Shown piece by piece: positions 12,212 to 23,210 of a stretch of 64,000 bases of DNA; position 1 is the first letter of the stretch, and every line of letters starts with the position of its first letter. The notes beneath the pieces are model-generated. The model had not been told where the DNA came from. It searched no databases and saw nothing but the letters and a program-made list of their open reading frames with translations. This DNA comes from Phoronis australis (lineage: Eukaryota; Phoronida; Phoronidae), in contig NMRA01000232.1 of the NCBI GenBank assembly GCA_002633005.1, positions 484,866 through 548,865 of the forward strand, written 5' to 3'. Position numbers and translations under genes: made by a program.

Positions 12212-12380
12212 CAGTTGCACACAGTCATATGGGACTAATTAAAACTTGTTCCATTTGTTTTACATGTAATTAATTACCCTGTGCAAGGTTTGCACTCTTC
12301 CTTTGTCTGCAGGTCAAAAGATTCTGTTTGCACATGCACATTTCCACATCAGACTGGTTCAATAGATTCAAACTTTGCAT
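12212..12380 (+). repeat. Old direct duplication, copy 2
   Basis: Partner of 11942-12104, offset by about 270 bp. Blocks kept in both copies include CATTTGTTTTACATGTAATT and AAGATTCTGTTTGCACATGC (with one change in copy 1). It may be a local duplication of a regulatory block or a tandem pair of an unrecognised repeat. Confidence 0.8.
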
Positions 12381-12384
12381 AAAG

Positions 12385-15365
12385 AGTCGAAATAGCAGTG
12401 TTTTATTTAGGTAAAATAGATGACAGAAACATAATTAGTTAGAATGTCTGACGTTCAATGAAAATACATTATATTGTGCATATATTTTTATTGCATAAAT
12501 AGTATTTTAACATTATGTCGATTCTTATATCTGCGCTTTATTTTTTAATTTAAACTCAATGAGGTACTATACTGAAATTGCTTAACTGCTTTCATTTTTG
12601 TGTGACTGAGTTTATAATATGACATAATCTTGCCTGTAAGAGTTGAAATTCTTTGTACAATGAATCATTCAAAATATGTTTAGGAAATTGTTTTTTTACT
12701 AGTGTGTCGTGGTACTCAGCCATACATAAAATTAGGATCCACAAATGGAGGCAATTCCCTACATGTATTTCCCGTGGAACACTGTGGGGTTTGCAGTTTT
12801 TCTCTGTTGTCTTGAATTGTCTTTAGGTTTTGCTCGACATAATTCAGAGACTTCACTATTCACAGTATTTTTATTTCTAGAGTTGCGTAGATTGTAACGT
12901 CTGGGAAAGTTATTTCTCCATTACAAAAATGTGTGCTCAAATTCTGTGTCAGTTTGCGAGAATCATCTCTTCCCGACAAACACATTTGCAGTGAGTTGTG
13001 TGATACGCTACTGCTTGAGCAGGTGACCAAACTTTTTTAATGACATTTTTTGTGTTCAGTTGGTTTGAATGCCAGTGTGGTAGTGATAAACTTTCTTTTG
13101 AAGTGGAACGTTTTTCAGTTATGAGACAGTACTAAGCTGACGTTACAAACACTTAATTTTGTTCGCAGGAAATGAATAGTTCAAGATTGAAACAAACCTA
13201 TATGTCTGGGCGATGCCAGAAATCCAACAGTCTGCTTGTTGATCAGAAACTTGATCAGAGTTGACCAGGAAGTGCGAACATCTTGCTAATGTTTACTGTG
13301 GAGACCTTGATCACGATGACGTGTCTCATAAATGCGAGCATCATCTCTAGCGATAGCATGCTACAGTACTTGGTGGCAAATGTGGGTTACACTAAAAAAT
13401 AATCTCCGCCAACTTAAAGTCAGTGTTACCAATATTTCACTCCAAAGGTTTTGTGCACCATGGTGACGAACTGTGCAGGAGAACCTGAGACGTCACCTGT
13501 AGGAGTGACGGGGATGTCGTGACGAGACGTAATGCCCCAGTAACTGTAGATTTAGTTGGGCAAAGAAAGAAAAAATTGGGCAAGAAAAAGAGATTATTTC
13601 AAATAAGGTTCCAAAATTAGAAACTATAGCAAAATGGGTTCATTTGCACTATTTAAAAGCCGTTAAATTATCCCTAACCTTCATTTTGGGGTTTTGTAGT
13701 ACTGCTATCGAATTTTGTTGCCGTTTTTTCTCACAGTAGAATTTTGTTCACACGATGTTCTTCGTAAAAACGGAAGAGGCATGAGTGTCTCGGTCAAGAA
13801 AAAGGAAGACACAAAATTTGACAACCATCACCGTTCAAGCGTTGCAGTCTCGTCACATCACTAGCCTTCCTGACTGATCATGTTCAGTCACCTCGGCATG
13901 GTGCATGGCGAGAACATATCGTCCACCACTCGGCTCGGCACCAAGAACTGGCAAACAACAAGTCGTGGAAATGGACGACATGTCGTGATTGTGCTCAAAA
14001 AGAGTTCGGTGACGACACAATTTACAAAAAAAACGAAGCAGAGTATGTTAAACGCAGAACTGGTCACGTGGCATTACCCTTGATGCCCCAAGTTACAATA
14101 CAATATCATGCTTTTTCATTTGAAAATACTGCAGTCTGCATTTGGAGATAATCTTACCGTATCTAAGTAAGATAATGCATTAGTGGTGGCTTGTGGAGTA
14201 AATGAATTAGATTCGGATCAACCTGTTTTAGAGTATAGGCCTCCCCGGCCAAGAATAAAAAGGACGCTGCCGGCATGTCATTTTTAGGGACTTCGCTGCT
14301 TGACCCAGTCCCCTTCCGAATGCCTAGATCCGCAACCGTACCGGTTATGCACTGGATGTTCATGAGCTAACAGGATTGTTTCTGAAAAGGTCGTTTCTCA
14401 TGGAGATTATGCAATTTCTAAATCAAACAAGTTCAAAATTCATTAATAACAAGACTTATACGATTTAAGGTAGGTATGTTCGGTTATTTCTAATCTCCAA
14501 TAAGAACATATCTAGCCTGACTGGGCTGTGCTGTTAAAACAAAAGTTAATTTATAACATACTGAACATAAAGCAAGCATTTCTGAGTTCCTCGTCAAATG
14601 GTGATCATGTTTAGTTTTTGAATTGCCAAAATCGCCCAACTACAATCGATGTTACGACAATCTGTTCTTTCCGAACGCTCTAGTGGGTTTGACTTAACAA
14701 AGGAGCTAGATGTTATTACACGCTCCCAACCATATACGTCCGGTAAATTCACTGAAAGGGAAGACGCCGTCCTGTTGTGCATACACGGCACAACAAAAAC
14801 TGGATAGATTTCATTAATGACGCAAACACGTTGAAAATTAGTTTATCTTTGTTGCAATACTATCTGCGTGGTCATAAAAAATGAAACTTAATTCTTACCA
14901 CTCAGTAAAAAAAGAAGACATTAACTTCCTAGACGCCATCATGGCCATATAGTAAATCGAAGGATAGCTGTTTCATCGCTCACTCAATAACTACATGTAA
15001 ATGTCGACAAAGATGCCATGCAGCGTCCAGTGTGTCAAACCTTTTAACTCTCGGGGGAACGTTTCCAGAAGAATGAAAAAATTGATTGCTAAAAGATTTG
15101 AATAAAACCCTTGAACTTCAGCAGCTCTGGATTTTCATGAAACATATCGCCAGTCAATGATTGATATACTTGATACGCCTGCGCTTACAAAAATACTTCT
15201 CAACGCTCAACGATGAGCGATGACTCGCAAAAATAAAATCAGTTGACTGATAACGTGGTGTACATATAAGTTTTGAAACCATGGCCGAAATCTTTGAGCA
15301 TCAAATGTTAAAAGAAGAATGGTTAGGCAATGTTCTATGAATTCAGCGACTCGTCGTTCTAGTTC
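12385..15365. other. Non-genic stretch
   Basis: No supported gene. A decayed MITE-type end (CCTAGATCCGC, 14322-14332, minus orientation) recalls the terminus at 1117-1151. The ORF at 13880-14083 has no recognisable feature. Confidence 0.45.
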
Positions 15366-15369
15366 AAAA

Positions 15370-15571
15370 CGAACTCAAGATAGGTGTTTTTCAGACTCGA
15401 AATTGTAGGTTTAATGCTGAGGTCATCCAGTACCGTTAGACAGTCATCCACGTAAACCATAATGTACTGTTAGCAGTTGGCTTGAGTTCGTACAAAAATA
15501 CAGAATAGAAACGTGAAAAATAATGTTGATTTCGATTTCGAGTACATAGATTATTGTAACCAGGACCCCAG
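15370..15571. mobile_element. Decayed second copy of the 2734-3115 foldback family
   Basis: GAACTCAAGATAGG near the left end and CTTGAGTTCGTACAAAA, AAAAATAATG, TTTCGAGTACATAGATTA and CCAGGACCCC to the right match, in order, the inner and outer parts of the arms at 2734-3115. The outer part of the left arm is missing or unrecognisable. The two copies support a repeat family rather than a chance palindrome. Confidence 0.65.
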
Positions 15572-16320
15572 ACGGCAATGCGGTATGCGTGTGCAAAAAT
15601 AACACTGTCGTTGTGGGTTCGTTATCCTTCTGTAGTTAAAATGTGTAAAGTGCTTCTTCAAAACATTGATTTGCGTGCCTCAGAAATAGTAATATGTTTT
15701 GATACTTGAAATGCTTTTGAGGTTTTAATAAATTAGGTTATCCAACTGTCATTGAAAAACTTCCAATTAAACTTATGAATAGGCGGAGTGATAAACTTAT
15801 TAAATTTCACTTTTTATTCAAGGGTAGGATCTCGACTGCTTACCTTCGTTTTGGCTTTCAAAGTTTTTTTCTTGCTGAATAACAACAGAATCTTAGGTAA
15901 ATTACTTTTGACAATTTACCAAAGTAAATATACTAGTTTCGCTTCTCACTAAGTAGGACGTTCACTTGCAAAGCAGAAAGTTGTAAAAAAACTGCAGCTC
16001 AATAGGTCATCATATGAAAACGCTTAAGCGTGGCTTTGCATTCATTCATGTGTACGAAAAATGACAATCCATGAATACCGCTGTCTTTGAGTTTACCATT
16101 AAACAGTTCTTTGAAAAGAAAGCAATTTAGGTGTGAATTCGGTAGAACCGAGAAACTCGCAAAAAATCCCGCAAGACGACCAAATGACCACCAGTGAAAC
16201 GATTGGGTTTTTTTGGGGTGCTCAGGATCTTACTTCGCTGGAATCAGTGGCAGACTTGAACGTAAAATTTATAACCTACCACTGGCGTGTCGTAGACAAG
16301 AAAATCTCGTGAAAACGCAA

Positions 16321-16363
16321 GATCGTGTAAGACTTCGTGAGATATCGCTATGCATTATACTAG
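16321..16363 (+). repeat. Dispersed repeat, copy 2 (partner of 9243-9282)
   Basis: GATCGTGTAAGACTTCGTGA and then GATATCGCTATG parallel the copy at 9243. The boundaries are unclear, and the element lies about 65 bp upstream of the candidate start at 16427. Confidence 0.45.
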
Positions 16364-16426
16364 TTTCCTTCGAGAGGGCGCCTCTATCTGAGCACCAGTT
16401 GGGAGCCACTATCGTACCCTAGCAAT

Positions 16427-16612
16427 ATGGCGGCCACTGAAGAGATTCGTCGGTTACGTTGTAATGTTGAATTTTTGGACGCAATTCCCTGTTTCAGTTC
16501 CATAAGCAAAGATTTTCGCAGCAAGTTCTTCGCAAGTCTTTTGGGTCTGCGGAACGCTCTGTTGGGCCCCGTACTTCACTCACGCATGAGTGATTTTGGC
16601 CCTACCAACTGA
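16427..16612 (+). CDS. Candidate short ORF or first exon with ATGGCGGCC start
   Basis: The frame starts at CAATATGGCGGCCAC, close to the TISU/YY1-type initiator found at starts of animal housekeeping genes with short leaders, and runs 61 codons to TGA. Its first 48 residues (MAATEEIRRLRCNVEFLDAI, then a mixed amphipathic stretch ending near LLGLRNALLG) look like real protein. A gene could continue by splicing before the stop, but I see no strong donor (GTACTT at about codon 50 is weak). No family is recognised. Confidence 0.35.
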   Translation: MAATEEIRRLRCNVEFLDAIPCFSSISKDFRSKFFASLLGLRNALLGPVLHSRMSDFGPTN

Positions 16613-17650
16613 GTGTCATTCCTTTGCTGAACTTTTGTGTTTTGAAAAGCACGCACGCATGATGGTGTGCATACACTTGTGTTATTTAATTTTTAGTCCC
16701 TTTGTTACCGGAATATACAGAGACACAAAGTGTACGGTATATTTTGGTACACAAGTACATTTGTATTGCTCCGAGCAGCTGTGCTGGCAAGACTTAGGGC
16801 CCGTGACTGACAGGGGCCTATGACATTTTATAGCGGCCCTGTTCCTCACCCCCTTAGAAGGCGCGACCTACAAAAGCGTACAACCAGCACGAACGCAGTA
16901 AGTAAACCCATCGTCGACAGAATTGTAGAACGGCGACTGCATATCAACCGGAAAATATGAAGAAAACATGAAAAGTGTGTTCAAATTTCCTCTGAGAATG
17001 CGAGCAGTCACGTTGATTAACACCTATGATGAAGGTTCTATTTCACTGGAGAAGTGCCAAATCAAATTACTGTCATTCGCGTTAAATGTGCAAACACACT
17101 TTTCCACTCCATGGCACGCAGGAAAGTGAATAAGGTAGCGTTAAATAAAAGGATGAACTGGCGTTCCTTGACGCTTGTTTTGCACCTGCATAGACAGGTG
17201 TGTAACATTTGGGGATTGTCGGCGTTACCCCACTAATTATCTATTTAGTTGGGTAAAAAGGAGTCGGAGGGTTTTTAGCAAGGAAAAAATTGAGCAAAGA
17301 GAGTACATTCAAACGAGCGTTCCAAATTTGAAAGTTTTGAAAAAGTGGTTTAATTGTCTGTAGAAATTTGTCCTACATGTACATGTACCATTTAGCTGCG
17401 GATTTTTTCAATAAAAAGTTTTGCTTTCGTTCTTAACGACAATGGTTTTTTCGATGTGGAATTCTGCGTAAAATACGAGAGATGTATAATTGTTTTACAC
17501 GAGAAGATGGTCGACAACTAAGTTCACGGAGCGTTTTCGTGTCGCACTACTCATGGTAGTTCCTTACTCGTTTCAGCAGTTGCTTACTAAATGTTCAGGA
17601 AACCGGACCCAATTGTCTGTGAAAAACTAGAGGGTAGTAACAGCGTTAAA

Positions 17651-17705
17651 GTGACATTATCGGAGAGCAAACTGACTTTTTGAGATCGGACTCAGCGCAG
17701 AATCG
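17651..17705 (+). repeat. Dispersed 55-bp motif, copy 2
   Basis: GTGACATTATCGGAGAGCAA, TTTTTGAGATCGG and CAGCGCAGAAT align in order with 4991-5040 and 37693-37750. Confidence 0.55.
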
Positions 17706-17858
17706 AATTCGCGTTGTTCCTGGCCACTACATAACCCGGACTTAGCATTTATTTACGTGAACTGTATGCCACGTCAACCATTTCGAAAGTCTTCCTTTTA
17801 ATGTTCCTGTCAAATAATCACGGCGATATTACGTTGGTTGTTCTGTTACCTTGTGAAA

Positions 17859-18135
17859 AGGGTAATATTCACTTATGGGGATGGTGCGGGATTTTGAGAA
17901 CAATTTTCGTCCACTGGTGATGTTGGCAAATGTGTGGATTTTTGTCTTTTCTCATTGCCATTTCGTGTCGTCAAAAGCGTAGTCGCCAACAACAACCCTG
18001 GCCAAAATTATGAATGGTCCCTTCGTTTTCTGTTGATGCCTATCCTCACGAGTTTCTTCTAAGTCGTTTGTTTATTACTACCGGTGCGACCTCAGTCACC
18101 AGGTGGCGAGACGGTCTGTTAGCACTGAACAGTTA
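17859..18135 (+). repeat. Near-identical direct repeat, copy 1
   Basis: The 277-bp stretch from GGGTAATATTCACTTATGGG to GAACAGTTA is repeated at 18140-18432. Differences are a 15-base block present only in copy 2, a single-base indel in the CTGTT(C)AGC stretch, and a few substitutions such as TCTTTTC/TCTCTTC and TTCTAAG/TTCAAAG. The copies are separated by four bases (CATN) holding the only ambiguous base I noticed. Confidence 0.9.
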
Positions 18136-18138
18136 CAT

Positions 18139-18139
18139 N
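18139..18139. other. Ambiguous base (N) at repeat junction
   Basis: A single N lies exactly between the two near-identical 280-bp copies. This is where an assembler would join two overlapping contigs or haplotypes. It makes an assembly artefact the leading explanation for the duplication. Confidence 0.9.
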
Positions 18140-18432
18140 AGGGTAATATTCACTTATGGGGATGGTGCGGGATTTTGAGAACAATTTTCGTCCACTGGTT
18201 CCCCAAAAGTCAGTGATGTTGGCAAATGTGTGGATTTTTGTCTCTTCTCATTGCCATTTCGTGTCGTCAAAAGCGTAGTCGCCAACAACAACCCTGGCCA
18301 AAATTATGAATGGTCCCTTCGTTTTCTGTTGATGCCTATCCTCACGAGTTTCTTCAAAGTCGTTTGTTTATTACTACCGGTGCGACCTCAGTCACCAGGT
18401 GGCGAGACGGTCTGTTCAGCACTGAACAGTTA
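18140..18432 (+). repeat. Near-identical direct repeat, copy 2
   Basis: Partner of 17859-18135, 16 bases longer (a 15-base TTCCCCAAAAGTCAG-type block plus one base). The few differences are of the kind expected between alleles in a polymorphic invertebrate. Confidence 0.9.
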
Positions 18433-18439
18433 GGTTGCG

Positions 18440-20100
18440 GCCACGGGAAATTTTGTAGTGCCTAGAATTTGTGTAAAGGGCGTGTGTCAGGTTTGGCGGC
18501 TGAAGGAAGATGATTTGCTTGTGCTTTTGAATGAGAAAAGCCAAATTTTTAGCCATGACTTAATTTTGATGCAAAATAGTGGCTGCAGTTTGCTTTCAAC
18601 CCCTGTCGCCTGCGATTTCAGGTGGCTGTCAAACAGATGAAATTGCCAAAACGGCAGCTGGTAACGACGTACTTTGGCCACATTTTTAAGAGCGGGCATT
18701 CTGAATCTGTAGTCAGATTTTTTTTAGCACTTATAGACAAGTAGTAATTTTGGGGAGATGTCAAATTTGGGGTTTTTTGGTTCTATTTTTCTTCGTTGTG
18801 AATTAACTGATTGAAAATCTGTAGCATAATTAAGTTTCAGTTATCATGAGTTGTGCTTGTGGGTTGGGAATGCTACAAAAGCATTCATCTCCACTAAGAT
18901 TGGCGTCGCCAGCCAGAACCCTGTAATAACTGTAGTGTGCCCCCTCTCCTTAGCGAGACGGCTTCCAAACATGTCGTGTCGTAAAAAGAACTCCGGCATT
19001 TCGTGACTGAGTCAACTCAAAAACACTTCGGTAAAGAGACTACTTACCGACACGAGAAAGGGAGCAAAAGAAAAGAAGTCCGGTTACCCGGCGAAGAAGT
19101 GCTAGCTAGGCATTGCTTTTGGGCCCTGATATTTCAAAATTATCTCGTGCTGTTTTCGCCTGAAAATGCCACATGTGGAGATAATCTGTGACAGGGTCTA
19201 AGCAACGTAGTGCACGCTGGTGTTGACTTACGAAGTAAAAGTTGTCGACCTTGGGCATATGACTTTTTAATCAACTTCGAACGCTAGAAACTTACAACGT
19301 GTACAGCAGGTGATAAAAAATTATCTATGCAGTTTGCAAGTAGACAATCAACCTTGACAATGCTATGAAATATTTTGCAGGTTGTGAAAATAATTGCAAA
19401 TTGAAACATCGACCTTAGTGTTTTGCGAAAATAATGACTAGTTTCTAATCATTCACCCTTTGTAGTGACTGGTTTCTACGCACTTAGTCTAAGTAAGCTC
19501 ACCCCTAAGTTGTTTTTCATGACATTTTTGTTAATTAAAAGTTCAATTTTATCCATTAAATCTTTTTTGATGAAGCATAAATCAGCAGGGTATTATGCAT
19601 TCATTTGGTAATCATTCGAGTACAACTTGTTCGCAACCAGCGATCGGACGGACGGCGGAGATTGCGAAACTTGTGATTTGGCTGCTGGGGCATTCCAGCA
19701 TTTTTCAGCACTCGCTGTTTTTGTTACAAACTCTCCATCCTCGTTATCACAAATTCTTCTCCTGTATGTCACCGATTCTCCGGACCTGAACTAAATTCCG
19801 TAGACGTACGACGCAGTAAAAGAAGCCAATGTGATCACGTACTTCAATAAGTCTTGTATGGTCTTGCATTTTCGCGAAATTCTCGCGTCAACGGCCCCTC
19901 TCACCGTCATCACCGATTCTTTGCTGGTAGTCGGCACCAGAATTCCAAAGTCCTTGGTATGCATGTACATTACATAAACCAGTCACGAATTATGTAAAGG
20001 TTGCGTGAAACACAACTTTGTCGTTGGAAAACGTCTTTATGAGTAAAATAGTCGACAAAACCTGAAAAATTCATTTACATGAACTTAATTAATTAGGGGA
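18440..20100. other. Non-genic stretch
   Basis: No supported gene. ORFs at 18458-18699 overlap on both strands and carry no recognisable feature. Confidence 0.5.
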
Positions 20101-20102
20101 AG

Positions 20103-20310
20103 CATTGAGTGAGGCCTTGGGGATAGGTGTCCGCTCCCTTTGCTCAAGGTCGTGGGTTCGAATCCCACTGGGGTAGACTGATAAACCCTTGAGCCAGGTC
20201 TCTAGCTCCTCAGCTCGGTTTATCTAAAAGCATAAAAATGGTTCCAGGTAACCAGTGCAATGGGTCCACCCGAGCGGTCCACCAGACTGCCGGCAATTAT
20301 TTGTTTATTA
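20103..20310 (+). repeat. tRNA-derived SINE
   Basis: The head carries a perfect B box GGTTCGAATCC (20155-20165) inside the pairing GTGGG...CCCAC, preceded by GAGGCCTTGGGGATAGGTGT as a decayed A-box region and GTCCGCTCC, as in many invertebrate tRNA-SINEs. A non-tRNA body follows (TAGACTGATAAACCC, TCTAGCTCCTCAGCTC, GGTTCCAGG, CCAGACTGCCGGC) and ends in an AT-rich tail. The tRNA-unrelated body argues against a functional tRNA gene. Confidence 0.75.
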
Positions 20311-21513
20311 TTAATTATGCGTGGGCTGTATATTCATTAATATATTCTTCATGGTTGACCAGTGTACTTTAAAGCGGATATACATGTAGAACCCTCAGGC
20401 TCCGCCATCTTAAAAACTTAAATTCCATGTAAACCACTAATCTGACATAAATTCGATATCAACTTCTTCGTTGCTCTGATGAGAAGTGATTTTTGGTCTT
20501 CCAAGGAAATAGCGGTTCATTATCCCTGGAGACCATGTTCACAGCATAAGATGACCCACCATGACAAGTTAACTTTAATGTATAGCTCGGTCTTAAACAA
20601 AAACAAAATTCCAGTTCTTTACGGGCTCACCAGTCGAATCCGAACCACTTGAGCATTCCTAAAATATGATAATACTTTTAAGATGGTCGAGGACTTGCAT
20701 TTCTTATACTGAATGAAAACGTCAACATTCCTTGAAAAAAACAGCAATCTTGATTTTTGGCTGTCCAGATCGGGATAAAAGGCATTAAAAGAAAATTCCA
20801 GAAAAGCTTTAGTATGTAATAGCAGGAAGAGATATCTCTTCCTGGTAATAGTACAAAGATACGAATTTTGCTGTCAGGTTTTGTACGAAAAGTTAATGTT
20901 TGAATGTTGAAAATGCGTGAAAAATCATGATGTTTGAGAAGAAGGGTGATTCTGTGATGAACAGGGATTTAAAAACATCTAGTCGTCTGTTAATAGCTAA
21001 CTGTTGTGCACATTTGTGGACCTTCTGTTGTTACACAGGGTCAGCAGGCAGGCGATTCGCGCAAGCACGATTTCTGTACTGTTAACTTACTACACTGTAT
21101 GTTTTATATTGTAAATGTCACGAAAATATCTGTTAATATCCTGTGGTGCTTCGTTGCCTGCAAATAATTGATTTATTTTAATAAGCTTTAAAAAGCTATA
21201 TTGAACGGTGCTTTGGTAACACGCTATTATTTTGAGGCATCCCGTGTCACACAATGACAAGGATCCATTGTTTTATTTAAATTTTGCGTCGCTTCACAAA
21301 AGTCTAGTCGTGAAGTAATGCAATGAATATACTGCGGTAGTGGGATGGAGCTCACAGGTCCTATTTTGGTTTGATAGCCGGCTTCATTCTTATTTTATTT
21401 TACTTCGAAGTTGGCCATTTAGACATTTAGACACGCTGAAGCGACACTCAATTTAGCTTTGCGTTGGTACGGCTTGACTAATAGTCATTTGTTACGTCTT
21501 TTCAGAGCAGAAG
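20311..21513. other. Non-genic stretch
   Basis: AT-rich sequence in which I see no gene, repeat or conserved signal. Confidence 0.5.
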
Positions 21514-21606
21514 TCGGATATAACGTGCACATATTTTGAGAACCAGTTTGACGCCCGTTATTCAGTGAAGAAAACTGGTTCTAAAAATGTGGCTCGTTAT
21601 ATCCGA
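21514..21606. ncRNA. Long hairpin, miRNA-precursor-like or mini-foldback
   Basis: TCGGATATAACG (21514-21525) pairs with CGTTATATCCGA (21595-21606), and GAACCAGTTT pairs with AAACTGGTTC next to a 22-base loop. The whole 93-nt stem has about 36 pairs with a few internal mismatches. Size, loop and imperfect pairing match an animal primary-miRNA hairpin. A degenerate palindromic transposon would look the same, and only one copy is seen here. Confidence 0.35.
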
Positions 21607-22593
21607 TCATTACCCCTTTTCAGTGCTGATGTGTTTGTTATTACGTATGTGTCTTGCGCGTACTTCACGAGACATGGTAATAAAGTTATGTATTATATTC
21701 TAAAAAGTCGGTAATAAACAAAATTTTTGAAACGCTGTGTGCGCGGATTTCAAAAGTGTGCCTCGTTGTTACGCAAAGTTTGCCCAGTGTCTTCTTACGT
21801 AAATATAATGGCACATCTTTCCGTTTTCCGTTAGTGCGTTGATCAAGAGTATTTGTTCGCAATTAAATAGCGGTGTTAAATTTGCATCAAGATTCTTTGA
21901 TGATGATTTGTTGACAATGAGTGTGTACTTCATCGGAACCCCACCATCTCTCAAGGAGGAAAAATTTTCTTTCCGAAACACCATTAATATCTCGTAACAA
22001 TCATTTTCGGATCTCCCACACAGCTGATGAAACCGCGGAATTCAATAAAAGGGGTAAGTCATATTTTCGGTAACAATTTGCACCAAAAGTCCGTTGATAT
22101 TATGTAAATGGGAGAGGTGGCAGACTATTATAGCACAAGGTCGACGTTTTCGGGTGTTTTGATCCTGCAAGATTTATCACTTCCGAAGGGGATGGTTGTC
22201 TTCAACAGTTTATCCAACAGTCTCAACTTTCCGTTAATGTGCTTTTAAAGACGTGTTCGCAAATTTATATCCGCGAGATTGCAGTTCGTTGACCACCACT
22301 AATGACATTTTGATAAGAGCCACTCTTTCTAGTTGTAGAAATGCAACTAGTTATTATCGCATCGTCCTGAAAGGCGGTGGCCACTACTCTTGAGAATCAA
22401 TCAAAATCACAATGCCCTCACGCTGTAACAGTGCATTGAATTTTTCCAAACCGGTTTTTCCCAAATACACGCCCGTAGAAAACTTACCGAATACAGACCA
22501 AGTATAATTTCTAGGATTTTGTATAGTTTCTTAAAACGAACAGCGCCACTGAGCGTTATTCACTGTATTTTACCATCAAGTCAGCTTTTTCAC

Positions 22594-22640
22594 AATGGCG
22601 GATTCAGAGGGGGGCCAGCCCCCCCCCCCCTAAAATTCTC
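22594..22640 (+). mobile_element. G/C-tract MITE terminus
   Basis: AATGGCGGATTCAGAGGGGG runs into a C12 tract (22619-22630). It shares the GGCGGAT(T/C)(C/T)AG plus G-run signature with 1117-1151 and other sites. The opposite end is not evident. Confidence 0.5.
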
Positions 22641-23041
22641 CCAGATTCCATTTGGCAGTTCAGGGTGCAAAATCCTGTCTTTATACACCCTCCTTTCCGA
22701 AGGTACGCTCGAGCTTACTTTTGGGGTACCGGAAAGGCAAAAGTTGTGGTGTTTGCACATACTGGGATATCCCCGGTAGGTGCGACTAATACCGTCGATC
22801 AGAGGTTCTTGTTTTTTAGCCACTGTGACTCTGTCACTCTACTCTTGTGCACTGTACATTTTAACTCATTGCTTTATTACGTTTACCGGTTGAGTGGTCA
22901 TTTGATGAGCAGATGAATTGAATTCAAACCGTAACAACAAGGTCTCAAAAACTACTGCTTATTAATTGGAATATATCTTTCATGAAGAAAACGTTATCAC
23001 CGTTATGCGTCTTATGCAACATCCTATCGTTGGCTAAATTG

Positions 23042-23197
23042 GTGAACGTTGCGCACGTAAATTACGTGTGTAAATCATTTTTTGTTAGAGGTGTAAACTA
23101 ATTATTTGCGTAAAGTAACTTTTAACGCAGCAAATAATTACTTTATGCCTCTAACAAGAATTAATTTACGCACGTAACTTACGTGTGTAACGTTCAC
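23042..23197. mobile_element. 156-bp foldback MITE
   Basis: Arms 23042-23110 and 23126-23197 are inverted copies: GTGAACGTT(G/A)C(G/A)CACGTAA, TTACGTG(T/C)GTAAAT, TTGTTAGAGG and AATTATTTGC appear in both, leaving only about 15 bases of loop. Imperfect pairing continues slightly outward (AAAT...GGTGAAC). The element encodes nothing. Confidence 0.85.
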
Positions 23198-23210
23198 TCA
23201 TTTGGTCAAC

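Noticed and set aside
20103-20180. Functional tRNA gene
   Set aside because: The B box is perfect, but the A-box region is poor and a non-tRNA SINE body follows directly. No complete cloverleaf could be drawn.
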